A DNA stretch of 52,588 nt from Hyphomicrobiales bacterium. GTDB lineage: Bacteria; Pseudomonadota; Alphaproteobacteria; Rhizobiales; Rhizobiaceae. Shown in pieces: positions 33,731 to 42,684 of this stretch. Within the stretch, counting starts at the first letter, position 1. Each line of letters begins with the position of its first letter. Below the pieces are notes generated by a model. It worked only from the letters and a program-made list of their open reading frames with translations. It was not told the origin of the DNA and did no database searches. The DNA lies in the NCBI GenBank assembly GCA_900466875.1, contig UBNQ01000001.1, positions 1 to 52,588 on the forward strand. The letters run 5' to 3'. The position numbers and the translations under genes were made by a program.

Positions 33731-34318
33731 TCAGAAATAGCTCTTGGCCGTTTCCGCGTCACCATATTCGTAGGCGAAACTGTCATCCCTCAAGGAAAAG
33801 ATTTCTTCGTTCACATAAGGCCCGCCACCGACGGATTCCTTCGAGGACAAAAGCACGAAGCGTGAAACGTTGAACGGCGCGGTGTGGAAATTGCCCCGGC
33901 CCGAAAGATAATGCACCACATCATCGAGGCGGCAGTGCTTTAGTCTGGCAAGTGTCACATGCGGCATGAACTTGCGAGGGTCGGGCTGCAGCCCGATCCG
34001 CTGGCAGATCCGCTCGATTTCTCCCTGCAACGCCAGCATGTCCGGAGACATAGAAACACCGGCCCAGATCGAATGCGGTTTTTTTGATCCGAAGGAACCG
34101 ATCCCGGTCAATTGCGCCTGGAATTCCGGCCTGTCGATCCTGTCCAGCCGATCGACGATCTCGTCGGCGGTACGGTTGTCGACATCGCCGATGAAGCGCA
34201 GGGTGATATGGTAATTCTCGACGTCGATCCATCGCGCGCCCGGTATTCCGCCCCGAAGAAGGGACAGGCTCAAGGCAACATTGCGCGGGACTTCGAGGGC
34301 GGTGAAAAGTCTCGGCAT
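33731..34318 (-). CDS. thpR: RNA 2',3'-cyclic phosphodiesterase
   Basis: The 195-residue protein is a 2H phosphoesterase of the ThpR/LigT type. Its two catalytic motifs are HITLRF (H37) and HVTLAR (H120). ThpR opens 2',3'-cyclic phosphate ends and can ligate half-tRNAs in vitro. The length is normal. It probably forms an operon with the pterin dehydratase. Confidence 0.94.
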   Translation of the reverse strand: MPRLFTALEVPRNVALSLSLLRGGIPGARWIDVENYHITLRFIGDVDNRTADEIVDRLDRIDRPEFQAQLTGIGSFGSKKPHSIWAGVSMSPDMLALQGEIERICQRIGLQPDPRKFMPHVTLARLKHCRLDDVVHYLSGRGNFHTAPFNVSRFVLLSSKESVGGGPYVNEEIFSLRDDSFAYEYGDAETAKSYF

Positions 34319-34387
34319 ACGCAGAACCTCCTCGAATCTCTAGCAGATATCAGTAGCGGAACACGCAATCTCGTTCCGTGCAAGTTG

Positions 34388-35038
34388 TTATTTTGTGGCT
34401 GAACCGATCTCCCCTAAAAATGATTCCACCATGGGGAGAGTACGCTCGACCATCACCGCCACGCCCTTTGCATTCGGATGCATTCCGTCTTCGAGCTGCA
34501 TGCCTGCCACGGTCGTGACCCCGTCGAGGAAGAACGGATAGAGCGGCACGGCATGTTTTTCGGCGAGCCGTTTGTAGATCGGGTTGAACTTTTCCGCATA
34601 GTCGCCCCCCATGTTCGGCGGCGCCAGAATGCCGGCCAGGAGAACCGGGATGCCGCGTTCTTTCAGCCGCGTCAGCATGGCATCGAGGTTCTTTTCCGAT
34701 TGTTCGGGCGCAATGCCGCGCAGCGCATCATTGGCGCCGAGCTCGAGAATGACGCCGCTCGTCCCGTCCGGAACCGACCAGTCGATGCGCGAAAGTCCGC
34801 CGGACGTCGTATCACCCGAAACACCTGCATTGGTGATCGTCACGTCGAGCCCCTTGGCTTTCAGCGCCTCCTCCAGCTGGGCCGTGTAGGATTCCGAGGG
34901 CGCCAGCTGATATCCGGCCATCAGGCTGTCGCCGAAACCGACCAGATTGATCGCCTTTTCCTGCGCTTTTGCCGAACCTGAGCCGGCGAACAGAGCAACC
35001 ATGACGATGAAGTGAAGAAGGCTTGCTTTAAAACTCAA
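34388..35038 (-). CDS. tesA: SGNH-type arylesterase/thioesterase (TesA-like)
   Basis: The 216-residue secreted esterase has a signal peptide (about residues 1-25). The SGNH blocks are block I GFGDSLMAGY (S38), block III GANDALRG (N103) and block V DGMHPNAKG (D184, H187). TesA-like enzymes act on acyl-CoA, lysophospholipids and aryl esters in the periplasm. The start is TTG at 35038, with AGGAG seven bases upstream. It is divergent from the YbbA/YbbP-type genes, the same arrangement as tesA-ybbAP in E. coli. Confidence 0.9.
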   Translation of the reverse strand: MSFKASLLHFIVMVALFAGSGSAKAQEKAINLVGFGDSLMAGYQLAPSESYTAQLEEALKAKGLDVTITNAGVSGDTTSGGLSRIDWSVPDGTSGVILELGANDALRGIAPEQSEKNLDAMLTRLKERGIPVLLAGILAPPNMGGDYAEKFNPIYKRLAEKHAVPLYPFFLDGVTTVAGMQLEDGMHPNAKGVAVMVERTLPMVESFLGEIGSATK

Positions 35039-35114
35039 CTCACGTCTCCTAGATTTCTACGACTGCGCTGCAGCAAAAGCCCGGCACGACTCCATGGATA
35101 TAGGGTTATTCGCT

Positions 35115-35825
35115 TTGACTGAAACCGTTATCGACCTCAAAAATGCCGACCTCACCCTCGGAAGCGCTGCAGCCTCCGTCCACGTCCTGAAAGGCATCGA
35201 CCTGACGATCGCAGCCGGCGAGGCCGTCGGGATCATCGGCCCGTCCGGTTCCGGCAAGTCGACCCTGCTGATGGTTCTGGCCGGTCTCGAACGGCTGGAC
35301 AGCGGCGAGATCTTCATCAAGGGCGAGCCCCTTCACAGCTTTTCCGAGGATGTGCTGGCGGAATTCCGCGGCCGCAATATCGGCATCGTCTTCCAGTCCT
35401 TCCATCTGATCGCCAACATGACGGCGCTGGAGAACGTCGCCGTTCCGCTTGAGCTGGCAGGCAATGCGCAAGCCTTCGACATTGCAAGACGCGAACTGAC
35501 GGCGGTCGGGCTTGGCGAAAGGCTCAGCCACTATCCGGGCCAGCTTTCCGGCGGCGAACAGCAGCGTGTGGCGATCGCCCGTGCGCTTGCCCCCTCGCCG
35601 GCCCTGCTGATCGCCGACGAGCCGACCGGCAATCTCGACACCGAAACCGGCCGGCAGATTGCAGATCTTCTTTTTGCCAAGCAGGCCGAGCGCGGCACGA
35701 CGCTGCTGCTCGTCACTCACGACAACAGCCTTGCCGCCCGCTGCTCGCGCCAGATCCGCGTCAGATCCGGGCAAATCGTCGAGGACAGCGCCGACCGGAC
35801 CATCGGTCAGGCGGTGCCTGCATGA
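35115..35825 (+). CDS. YbbA-like ABC ATPase
   Basis: The protein (236 residues) is the ATPase of a LolD/MacB-class ABC system. It shows Walker [10 protein letters not shown], the SGGEQQR signature and Walker [13 protein letters not shown]. It pairs with the FtsX-type permease downstream, whose ATG overlaps its stop (ATGA at 35822-35825). A TTG at 35115, nine bases after TAGGG, gives a homologue-like TETVIDL start. An ATG at 35094 is also in frame. Confidence 0.92.
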   Translation: MTETVIDLKNADLTLGSAAASVHVLKGIDLTIAAGEAVGIIGPSGSGKSTLLMVLAGLERLDSGEIFIKGEPLHSFSEDVLAEFRGRNIGIVFQSFHLIANMTALENVAVPLELAGNAQAFDIARRELTAVGLGERLSHYPGQLSGGEQQRVAIARALAPSPALLIADEPTGNLDTETGRQIADLLFAKQAERGTTLLLVTHDNSLAARCSRQIRVRSGQIVEDSADRTIGQAVPA

Positions 35826-38365
35826 GCGCGGCGGTCGCCCGCATCTCCATCGCCTTCCGTCTGGCGCTTCGCGAAATGCGTGGCGGTCTCGGCGGCTTTT
35901 ACATTTTTCTCGCCTGCATCGCGCTGGGAACCGGCGCGATCGCGACCGTCAATTCCGTCTCGACGGCGATCACCGGCGCGATCGCCAATCAGGGACAGTC
36001 GCTTCTTGCCGGCGACATCCGCTTTGAACTCAACAATCGCGAAGCCAGCGAAAGCGAGCGTGCATTCCTCGACGGCCTTGGCGAAGTCAGCCTCTCGACC
36101 GGCCTTCGCTCGATGGCGCGCAAGCCGGACGGTTCCGCCCAAGCACTGGTCGAGGTCAAGGGCGTCGATGGCGCCTACCCGCTATACGGCCAGATGCAGA
36201 CCGAGCCGCAGCAGCCGATCGATCAGCTTCTCGCACAGGATGGCGATGCCTTCGGTGCCGTCGCCGCACCACTGCTTCTGGACCGGATGGGCCTTTCCGT
36301 CGGCGACGAATTGCTTCTCGGAAATACCCGCCTGATCCTCACGGGCACCGTCGCCAATGAACCCGACGCCCTCTCGGACGGCTTCGGTTTTGCCCCACGC
36401 CTGATGATAAGCCGGGATGCGCTTTCCGCATCCGGGCTAATTACCATCGGCAGCCTTGTCGAACATTCCTATAAGATCCGGCTGGAAAACCCGTCGACGC
36501 GGGCCTCCATCGTCACCCGAGCCAACAGCGATTTCCCCGATGCCGGCTGGTCGGTGCGCACAAGCGACCGCGCAGCTCCCTCGCTTGCCGAAAACATCGA
36601 CCGCTTCTCGCAATTTCTCACCCTCGTCGGCCTTACCGCCCTGATCGTCGGCGGCGTCGGCATCGCCAATGCGGTCCGCGCATTCCTCGATGCCAAGCGA
36701 ACGACCATCGCGACCTTCAAATGCCTCGGCGCCCCGGCCTCGGTCGTGACGATGATCTACCTCTTCCAGATCATGCTTCTGGCCGCGATCGGAATTGTCG
36801 TCGGCCTGGCGATCGGCGCGGTGTCGCCCTTCATCGCCTTCCGTTATCTCGAAGGCGTGTTACCCGTTCCCGAACAGACGACCATCTATGGCAGCGCTCT
36901 GGCGATCGCAGCCGCTTTCGGCTTTCTCGTCACCTTCGCCTTCACCATCCTGCCGCTCGGCCATGCGCGGGAAGTGCCGGCAACCGCGCTGTTCCGCGAG
37001 CAGGGTTTCGAAGCAAGACGCCTGCCGTCATGGCCCTATCTTCTGGCAGCAGGTGCTGCTCTGGCGGCGCTTGCGGCGCTTGCCGTGTTCTGGGCCGAAG
37101 ACCGGCGCATCGCCTCCGTCTTCCTGGTGGCGGTGGCAGGTGCCTTCCTTCTCTTGCGGGTCGTGGCCGCCGGTATTGCCGCGCTCGCCCGCAGAAGCCC
37201 GCGCGTGAATTCGCCCGCCCTTCGCCTGGCAATCGGCAACATCCACCGGCCCGGCGCACTGACGCCATCCGTCGTACTGTCGCTCGGCCTCGGCCTGGCG
37301 CTGCTCGTAACGCTGGCGCTGATCGACGGCAACATGCGCAACCAGCTGACCGGAAGCATTACCGAACGGGCGCCGAATTTCTTCTTCGTCGACGTGCAGA
37401 GCGCAGAAGTCGACGGTTTCCGGCAGCTGCTGAAGGAACAGGCCCCCGAAGGCAAGGTCTTCGAGGTGCCGATGCTGCGCGGTCGCATTCTGGCGTTCAA
37501 CGGCCATGATGTCAGCCAGATGAACGTGCCGCCGGAAGGCCGATGGGTGCTGCGCGGCGACCGCGGCATCACCTACGCGAAAAACAAGCCGGAAAGCTCG
37601 ACACTGACTGCCGGCGAATGGTGGCCGGCGGATTATGACGGCGAACCGCTCGTCTCCTTTTCCGCTGAAGAAGCAGGCGAACTGGGCCTGAAGCTCGGCG
37701 ATATCGTCACCGTCAACGTGCTCGGCCGCAATATTACGGCCAAGATCGCCAGTTTCCGCAATGTCGAATGGGAATCGCTGTCGATCAATTTCGTCATGGT
37801 CTTTTCGCCCAACACGTTTCGCGGCGCGCCTCACGCCTGGCTGGCGACTTTGACCGACCCGTCCGCTTCCGCAGCGAAGGAAGCCGAAATCCTGCGCACC
37901 GTGACCACGGCCTACCCGACGATCACCAGCGTCCGGGTCAAGGATGCGATCGATCTCGTCGATCAGCTGGTCGGCCAGCTTGCAACCGCTATCCGTGCGG
38001 CAGCGGCTGTCGCGCTCGTCGCCTCGGTTCTTGTTCTGGCCGGTGCGCTTGCGGCCGGAAACCGCGCCCGAACCCATGATGCCGTCGTCCTGAAGACACT
38101 CGGCGGGACCCGCAACATGCTGATGCGCGCCTTCGGTTACGAATACCTGATCCTAGGTGCTGCAACCGCAGTCTTCGCGCTGCTTGCCGGTGGATTATCT
38201 GCCTGGTTCGTCGTGGCCCGCATCATGCGCATGCCTTCGTCCTTCCTGCCCGATGTCGCCGCACTTACCCTTTTGATTTCACTCGTCCTGACGGTCGGGA
38301 TCGGTCTTTTGGGCACCTGGCGCATCCTCGGTCAGAAAGCGGCTCCGGTTCTTCGCGAGCTTTGA
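35822..38365 (+). CDS. YbbP-like ABC permease (FtsX domains)
   Basis: This 847-residue membrane protein has an N-terminal helix, a large periplasmic MacB-PCD-like domain, and FtsX domains near residues 255-370 and in the C-terminal 130 residues, with about ten helices overall. That is the YbbP layout. These systems do not transport across the membrane but move lipoproteins or lipids within the periplasm. The linked TesA-like lipase, as in E. coli, supports a lipid role, which is inferred. Confidence 0.9.
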   Translation: MSAAVARISIAFRLALREMRGGLGGFYIFLACIALGTGAIATVNSVSTAITGAIANQGQSLLAGDIRFELNNREASESERAFLDGLGEVSLSTGLRSMARKPDGSAQALVEVKGVDGAYPLYGQMQTEPQQPIDQLLAQDGDAFGAVAAPLLLDRMGLSVGDELLLGNTRLILTGTVANEPDALSDGFGFAPRLMISRDALSASGLITIGSLVEHSYKIRLENPSTRASIVTRANSDFPDAGWSVRTSDRAAPSLAENIDRFSQFLTLVGLTALIVGGVGIANAVRAFLDAKRTTIATFKCLGAPASVVTMIYLFQIMLLAAIGIVVGLAIGAVSPFIAFRYLEGVLPVPEQTTIYGSALAIAAAFGFLVTFAFTILPLGHAREVPATALFREQGFEARRLPSWPYLLAAGAALAALAALAVFWAEDRRIASVFLVAVAGAFLLLRVVAAGIAALARRSPRVNSPALRLAIGNIHRPGALTPSVVLSLGLGLALLVTLALIDGNMRNQLTGSITERAPNFFFVDVQSAEVDGFRQLLKEQAPEGKVFEVPMLRGRILAFNGHDVSQMNVPPEGRWVLRGDRGITYAKNKPESSTLTAGEWWPADYDGEPLVSFSAEEAGELGLKLGDIVTVNVLGRNITAKIASFRNVEWESLSINFVMVFSPNTFRGAPHAWLATLTDPSASAAKEAEILRTVTTAYPTITSVRVKDAIDLVDQLVGQLATAIRAAAAVALVASVLVLAGALAAGNRARTHDAVVLKTLGGTRNMLMRAFGYEYLILGAATAVFALLAGGLSAWFVVARIMRMPSSFLPDVAALTLLISLVLTVGIGLLGTWRILGQKAAPVLREL

Positions 38366-38519
38366 TCGACCATAAGTTGCAAACGAGAGGAATGTCCGAT
38401 CAAATTCCCGTCAGAATGTCCCATAGGTTGCTAAATTACGCCCGCTCTTGATCTTTTCCGCAGGCGAACCCCTTGTATGCAAAGCGATCTGGCATCATAT
38501 TCGCCTATAGGCTTGCTGG

Positions 38520-38594
38520 AGCTCCGCAGCGGCGCCTGGGACTGGTCTGTAACTGATCTGAAAAAGTGCCCGACACCGTAGAAATTTCGGAGCT
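38520..38594 (+). ncRNA. Candidate ybhL leader RNA
   Basis: The 75-nt stretch is closed by the perfect 7-bp pairing AGCTCCG (38520-38526) / CGGAGCT (38588-38594). Inside is a structured GGCGCCTGGGACTGGTC...GATCTG core. It ends 13 bases before the Bax-inhibitor-1 (YbhL/YccA) gene, in the position of the ybhL RNA motif described in alphaproteobacteria. I recognise it by position, gene and closing stem; I cannot align it to the published consensus here. Confidence 0.6.
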
Positions 38595-38607
38595 TAAAGA
38601 GGAAACA

Positions 38608-39345
38608 ATGGCTGACTTCAACAACTACCAGAACCGAATGGCGCAGTCCCGTGCGCAGTCCGGTGAGATGATCGATGCAGGCCTGCGCGCCTACATGCTT
38701 CGGGTTTACAACCTGATGGCACTCGGACTTGCGATCACCGGTGTTGCTGCTTACGGCACTTATGCATTCGCAGCGTCCAACCCGGCCGTTGCACAGGCGC
38801 TGTACGGCGGTCCGCTCAAGTGGGTTATCATGCTGGCTCCGCTGGGCATGGTTTTCTTCCTGAGCTTCCGCATCAACAAGATGAGCGTTCCGGCCGCGCA
38901 GATGACCTTCTGGGTCTATGCCGCGCTGATGGGTCTCTCGCTGTCCTCGATCTTCCTGGTCTTCACCGGCCAGAGCATCGTTCAGACGTTCTTCGTTACC
39001 GCAGCTTCGTTCGGCGCTCTGTCGCTCTACGGCTACACGACGAAGAAGGACCTTTCCGGCCTCGGCTCGTTCCTGATCATGGGTCTGTTTGGCCTGATCA
39101 TCGCGTCGATCGTCAACATCTTCCTGCAGTCGTCCGCGATGGGCTTTGCGATCTCCGCCATCGGCGTGCTGATCTTCGCTGGCCTGACCGCCTACGACAC
39201 GCAGAAGATCAAGGAAATGTACTGGGATGGTCACGACTCCGCCACGACCGGCCGCATGGCCATCATGGGCGCACTGACCCTGTACCTCGACTTCATCAAC
39301 CTCTTCACCTTCCTGCTCCACTTCATGGGCAACCGCGACGAATAA
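38608..39345 (+). CDS. Bax inhibitor-1 / YccA family membrane protein
   Basis: The 245-residue protein has about seven membrane helices and the UPF0005 (BI-1) pattern: AYMLRVYNLMALGLAITGVAAYGTY region and the C-terminal LTAYDTQKIKEMYWDGHD motif followed by ALTLYLDFINLFTFLL. Bacterial relatives (YbhL, YccA, YetJ) act as pH-sensitive calcium leak channels or inhibit FtsH. AGAGGAAACA precedes the ATG at 38608. The leader RNA and a strong terminator make this a single-gene unit. Confidence 0.94.
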   Translation: MADFNNYQNRMAQSRAQSGEMIDAGLRAYMLRVYNLMALGLAITGVAAYGTYAFAASNPAVAQALYGGPLKWVIMLAPLGMVFFLSFRINKMSVPAAQMTFWVYAALMGLSLSSIFLVFTGQSIVQTFFVTAASFGALSLYGYTTKKDLSGLGSFLIMGLFGLIIASIVNIFLQSSAMGFAISAIGVLIFAGLTAYDTQKIKEMYWDGHDSATTGRMAIMGALTLYLDFINLFTFLLHFMGNRDE

Positions 39346-39362
39346 GCGTGATCGTTACGAAG

Positions 39363-39390
39363 AAGGCGGCTTTCGAGCCGCCTTTTTTGT
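39363..39390 (+). terminator. Rho-independent terminator of the BI-1 gene
   Basis: The stem AAGGCGGCT / AGCCGCCTT with a TTCG tetraloop is followed by TTTTTTG. It begins 18 bp after the BI-1 stop. Confidence 0.95.
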
Positions 39391-39456
39391 TGCCTGATTT
39401 TTGATGCGAGCCTAGGCTGGATAAATTGCTCAATCCGGTGCCCTTTGCTCCCCGCC

Positions 39457-40014
39457 ATGACCTTTTCCATTCGCAACGCCACCACGGCCGACCTTCCTGC
39501 GATCACCGATATTTATCGTGACAGCGTGCTGAACGGCACCGCAAGTTACGAGATCACGCCACCCGATCTGGCCGAGATGGCAAGCCGCCAGTCCGGCATC
39601 ATCGACAAGGGCTATCCCTATATCGCAGCGGAAGCGGAAGACGGCTCCCTTCTCGGTTACGCCTATGCCTCGGCATTTCGCACCCGGCCCGCCTATCGCT
39701 GGCTGGTCGAGGATTCGATCTACCTCGCAGCGGAAGCCCGTGGCAGAGGCGTCGGCAAGGCTTTGCTGAAGGAATTGCTGATCCGCTGCGAAACGCTCGG
39801 CTTCCGCCAGATGGTGGCCGTCATCGGCGGCGCCAGCCCCGCTTCTGTCGCGGTGCATAAAAGCCTCGGCTTCGAGTTGACCGGCACGCTGAAAGGCACG
39901 GGCTTCAAGCAGGGCAAGTGGCTGGACACCGTGCTCATGCAGATCGCGCTCGGCGAAGGCACCCAAAGTGACCCGGACCTCGCAGCTTATCCCGGAACTT
40001 TATTTGTCGAGTGA
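39457..40014 (+). CDS. GNAT acetyltransferase, phosphinothricin-type
   Basis: The 185-residue protein belongs to the Pat/Bar-like GNAT group. It has TASYEITPPDLAEM, then WLVEDSIYLAAEARGRGVGKALLKELL (acetyl-CoA loop) and the C-terminal GFKQGKWLDTVLMQIAL. Such enzymes acetylate phosphinothricin, methionine sulfone or related amino acids, but most genomic copies have an unknown substrate. The ATG at 39457 is chosen; the frame extends to 39445. Confidence 0.9.
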   Translation: MTFSIRNATTADLPAITDIYRDSVLNGTASYEITPPDLAEMASRQSGIIDKGYPYIAAEAEDGSLLGYAYASAFRTRPAYRWLVEDSIYLAAEARGRGVGKALLKELLIRCETLGFRQMVAVIGGASPASVAVHKSLGFELTGTLKGTGFKQGKWLDTVLMQIALGEGTQSDPDLAAYPGTLFVE

Positions 40015-40034
40015 TGTGAGCGGGCAGCAGCGTA

Positions 40035-40078
40035 ACACTCCCCTGATCCCTGTGCTTGTTACAGGAACGAGGGAGTGT
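40035..40078. repeat. Long intergenic hairpin
   Basis: ACACTCCC (40035-40042) pairs with GGGAGTGT (40071-40078), and CCTGT (40049-40053) pairs with ACAGG (40061-40065). This gives a two-step stem between convergent genes. No T-run follows on either strand, so it may be a weak bidirectional terminator or an extragenic repeat of rhizobial type. Confidence 0.6.
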
Positions 40079-40107
40079 CGTGCTGGCTGCCGCACATGCA
40101 GCCATCC

Positions 40108-40497
40108 TCAATCGATCAGCTTCAAAACCTTGTCGAAAACCTTCAGCACCTGCGGCAACTCATGGCCACGCTTCAAGATCATGCCGTTGGTGTTGATGAC
40201 GCAATAGGCGCCCTGCTTGGCGGCGAGCTTCGGGTTTTTTTCGATTCGGAAAAGCGGCAGCTCGCCGGATCGCTTGAAGACCGAAAAGACCGCGCGATCC
40301 TTCAGGTGATCGATTGCGTAATCCTTCCATTCCCCCTCACCGACCATCCGGCCGTAGATCCATAGAATGGCATCCAGCTCGCGCCGGTGAAATGTCACCG
40401 GAGCAGGATCAAGACTTTGCTTGTATTCGTTGAGACTGACGACAACGGCCGAATCCTGAGGCCTTGCGCCCGCTGGCAAACCGGACTGATCGGCCAT
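40108..40497 (-). CDS. DUF2794 family protein
   Basis: This 129-residue protein fits DUF2794, an alphaproteobacterial family of unknown function. Seen are TFHRRELDAILWIYGRMVGEGEWKDYAIDHL, AVFSVFKRSGELPLFRIEKNP and a C-terminal ELPQVLKVFDKVL. I see no catalytic motif. GGAGCTTTG precedes the ATG at 40497. Confidence 0.85.
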   Translation of the reverse strand: MADQSGLPAGARPQDSAVVVSLNEYKQSLDPAPVTFHRRELDAILWIYGRMVGEGEWKDYAIDHLKDRAVFSVFKRSGELPLFRIEKNPKLAAKQGAYCVINTNGMILKRGHELPQVLKVFDKVLKLID

Positions 40498-40794
40498 CAA
40501 AGCTCCAAATGTTACATGTCTTTGGTGTGACAGTGTGCCCGACCCGCACAAAAATGCAAGTCGCAGCCGGCGACCTGCAAAAACGGCCTTGTCCCCACAG
40601 ATTTTTTAGTCTGCCTAAATTCGGACAAAACAGCGCCAAAATCGCCATTCATGTTGCGGATGTTGGTTGGCGCGTCTAGCGCCATTGGCCCGGTCAGGTG
40701 CATTGACCCTTACCCCCAGCCCCCCAATGTTTCCGGGCCGGGCCATCACCAACAATTTCCAAAAAATCCGGCAGCTTTGCCAACAGGCGGAAGG
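40498..40794. other. Gap with no gene seen
   Basis: The 297-bp gap between DUF2794 and DUF1223 (both minus strand) must hold the DUF2794 promoter. I see AT-rich tracts (ATTTTTTAGTCTGCC) and a C-rich tract near 40710-40730, but no supported gene, tRNA or clear terminator. Confidence 0.4.
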
Positions 40795-41544
40795 TCAGTC
40801 CTTCTTGCGGCCAGCCATGAGAACTGTCGCCCCGACGATCGAGGCCGGCTCACCGCCTGCCCCCGAGGTCTGCAGAAGGATGGCACAGCCGTCCTTCTTG
40901 GTCTTGCCGAGCGCCTTGCCGGGCAGTTTCAGCGTCATCTTCTGGCCGTTCCACATGCCGACCGACTGCACGTCGTAAACGGCATGCCAGTATTCCATGT
41001 TCTTGCCGCTGTTTTCGCCCTTGGTCACATCCACCTGCTGGTGCTTGGTGAAATAGGCGACCACGACATCGGCCTGCCCCTGTCCCTCGCCGATCTCGAT
41101 CTCGATCTCGTCGCCATGCATGGTGGCGGCGATCGGAACCGTCAGGCCCTGACCGGCTTTCTGCAGGCCATCGACCTTGCCGTTGATCATCGCCTGATCG
41201 GTGCCCTTCACATGCTCGCGACCGTTGATGATCGCCTGGGGCGTATAGACACCGCTGCGTCCCATCGTCTTGGCATAACCGTATTGCCGCTCGGTGTTTT
41301 CCTTGGAAGACAGGGTATCGGCCCAGCCGAGATAGTTCCAGTAATCGACATGGTAGGAGAGCACCACGAGATCGCCCTGGGCGATCAGCTGCGGCAGCGT
41401 GTTATCGGCCGGCGGACAGGAGGCGCAGCCCTGTGAGGTGAACAGCTCGACGACGCCCTTTGGCGACCGCACCTCTCCGGCCGATGCGACACTGCCGACG
41501 AGCAGGCTCGCAAGGACGATAACGGCACGCAAGGCAAAGGGCAT
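40795..41544 (-). CDS. DUF1223 thioredoxin-like secreted protein
   Basis: The 249-residue protein has a signal peptide (cleavage after about residue 22) and the DUF1223 thioredoxin-like domain, with VVELFTSQGCASCPPAD (C40 and C43 form a CxxC). Later conserved stretches are LSYHVDYWNYLGWADT and YTPQAIINGRE. A periplasmic redox role is likely but unproven. Confidence 0.9.
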   Translation of the reverse strand: MPFALRAVIVLASLLVGSVASAGEVRSPKGVVELFTSQGCASCPPADNTLPQLIAQGDLVVLSYHVDYWNYLGWADTLSSKENTERQYGYAKTMGRSGVYTPQAIINGREHVKGTDQAMINGKVDGLQKAGQGLTVPIAATMHGDEIEIEIGEGQGQADVVVAYFTKHQQVDVTKGENSGKNMEYWHAVYDVQSVGMWNGQKMTLKLPGKALGKTKKDGCAILLQTSGAGGEPASIVGATVLMAGRKKD

Positions 41545-41729
41545 GGATGACGAACCTTTTGTCAGGGCAATCGCACGAAACGGTTGCCATCTGCAGGAAG
41601 AACAAATCTCTGGGCTGGCGGAAAGTAACCATCCACAATTTCAAGAGAAAGTCACGATGGGGTGAGAACAGCGAATGTGATCAATAGTCGCCTTTTGGTT
41701 GCAAATCCAGTTTGCGCAAACGCGATGGA
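41545..41729. promoter_or_regulatory. DUF1223 upstream region with palindrome
   Basis: No gene is seen. A perfect 12-bp palindrome, GTTTGCGCAAAC (41710-41721), lies just after the TauE gene stop, with a related TTGCAAAT nearby. It could be an operator for the DUF1223 gene about 165 bp downstream on the minus strand. Confidence 0.35.
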
Positions 41730-42467
41730 TCACACAAGCTTCAGCAGCCCCTGCGCGAGATAGACCGCTCCGACGCCGGTCACCACCCAACGGGTCCAGG
41801 CACGGAAATTCGCGTCCGTCATCTTCTGCAGGATGCCGTTACCTGCCCGCGCGCCGAGAATGGCAATCGGTGCGGCAATCAGAACCGCAATCGCGTCCAC
41901 CGTCGGCAGTTGCGAGGCGGCATCCCAGTAGAAGGCGATCTTGGCGAGATGCGACAACGTCTGAATCGATGCCTTGGTGGCGATGATCTTGCGGCGGTCC
42001 ATCTGGGTGCGGATGAAGAAGATATCGACGGTCGGACCGGCAACGCCGACGCTGATCGTCATCGCGCCGGAAAGAAGCCCCGCCAGAAACGCATGCGACG
42101 GCCGCGAGGCATCGAGCTGCAGCCGATTGACCGGCAGCCAGACGAGGATCGGCATCAGCCCGACGCCGATCAGAACCACGATCAGGCTCGGCGTATAATT
42201 GGTCAGGAACAGGATGACCGCCGACAGCGCTACCCCGGAGCACAGGATGGCAAGGATCCGCCAGTCGATATAGGCGCGCGAGAACCAGGCGCGCGACCCG
42301 TTCGATACCATCTGGATGACGCCCTGAATCGCGATGGCGGTGCCGACCGGATAGAGGAAAAGCAGCACCCAGAGGAGGATCAGGCCACCGGCCATGCCGA
42401 AAATGCCGGAAAGCAGCGACGTCAGGAAAACGGTGACGGCCATTCCGATGAAGATGATGAGGGACAC
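41730..42467 (-). CDS. TauE/SafE family anion exporter (TSUP)
   Basis: This 245-residue membrane protein has about eight helices and the TSUP pattern: SLLSGIFGMAGGLILLWVLLF and GLLSGAMTISVGVAGPTVDIFF. Members move sulfite, sulfoacetate or other organosulfur anions. A GTG at 42467 or ATG at 42443 is a sensible start. A longer open frame to 42605 runs into repeat DNA and is rejected. Confidence 0.88.
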   Translation of the reverse strand: MSLIIFIGMAVTVFLTSLLSGIFGMAGGLILLWVLLFLYPVGTAIAIQGVIQMVSNGSRAWFSRAYIDWRILAILCSGVALSAVILFLTNYTPSLIVVLIGVGLMPILVWLPVNRLQLDASRPSHAFLAGLLSGAMTISVGVAGPTVDIFFIRTQMDRRKIIATKASIQTLSHLAKIAFYWDAASQLPTVDAIAVLIAAPIAILGARAGNGILQKMTDANFRAWTRWVVTGVGAVYLAQGLLKLV

Positions 42468-42493
42468 GTGAGAAACGCCTGAGAGGTCGAGCA

Positions 42494-42631
42494 GCCCCTC
42501 ATCCGCCTGCCGGCACCTTCTCCCCGCGAGCGGGGAGAAGGGATGTACCGCACCGTTCTGCCACATGTGCAACAACGGCGTAGGCCACGTCCCCTCTCCC
42601 CGCAATCGGGGAGAGGGTTAGGGTGAGGGGC
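42494..42631. repeat. RIME-like palindromic repeat, copy B
   Basis: Same ends as copy A (GCCCCTCATCCGCCTGCCGG ... TGAGGGGC), with stems CTTCTCCCCGC/GCGGGGAGAAG and CTCTCCCCG/CGGGGAGAG. It fills the space between the TauE gene and the acnA terminator. Confidence 0.85.
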
Positions 42632-42644
42632 GCCCCAATTACTG

Positions 42645-42675
42645 AAAACCACCCGCCGGAATGCCCGGCGGGTGG
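42645..42675 (-). terminator. Rho-independent terminator of acnA
   Basis: The 11-bp stem CCACCCGCCGG / CCGGCGGGTGG with a 5-nt loop is followed on the minus strand by TTTTCAG. It lies 9 bp after the acnA stop. Confidence 0.88.
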
Positions 42676-42684
42676 CTGATGTCA

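Noticed and set aside
42468..42605. N-terminal extension of the TauE-like protein
   Set aside because: The extension is translated repeat DNA; homology and the first transmembrane helix begin at about 42467.
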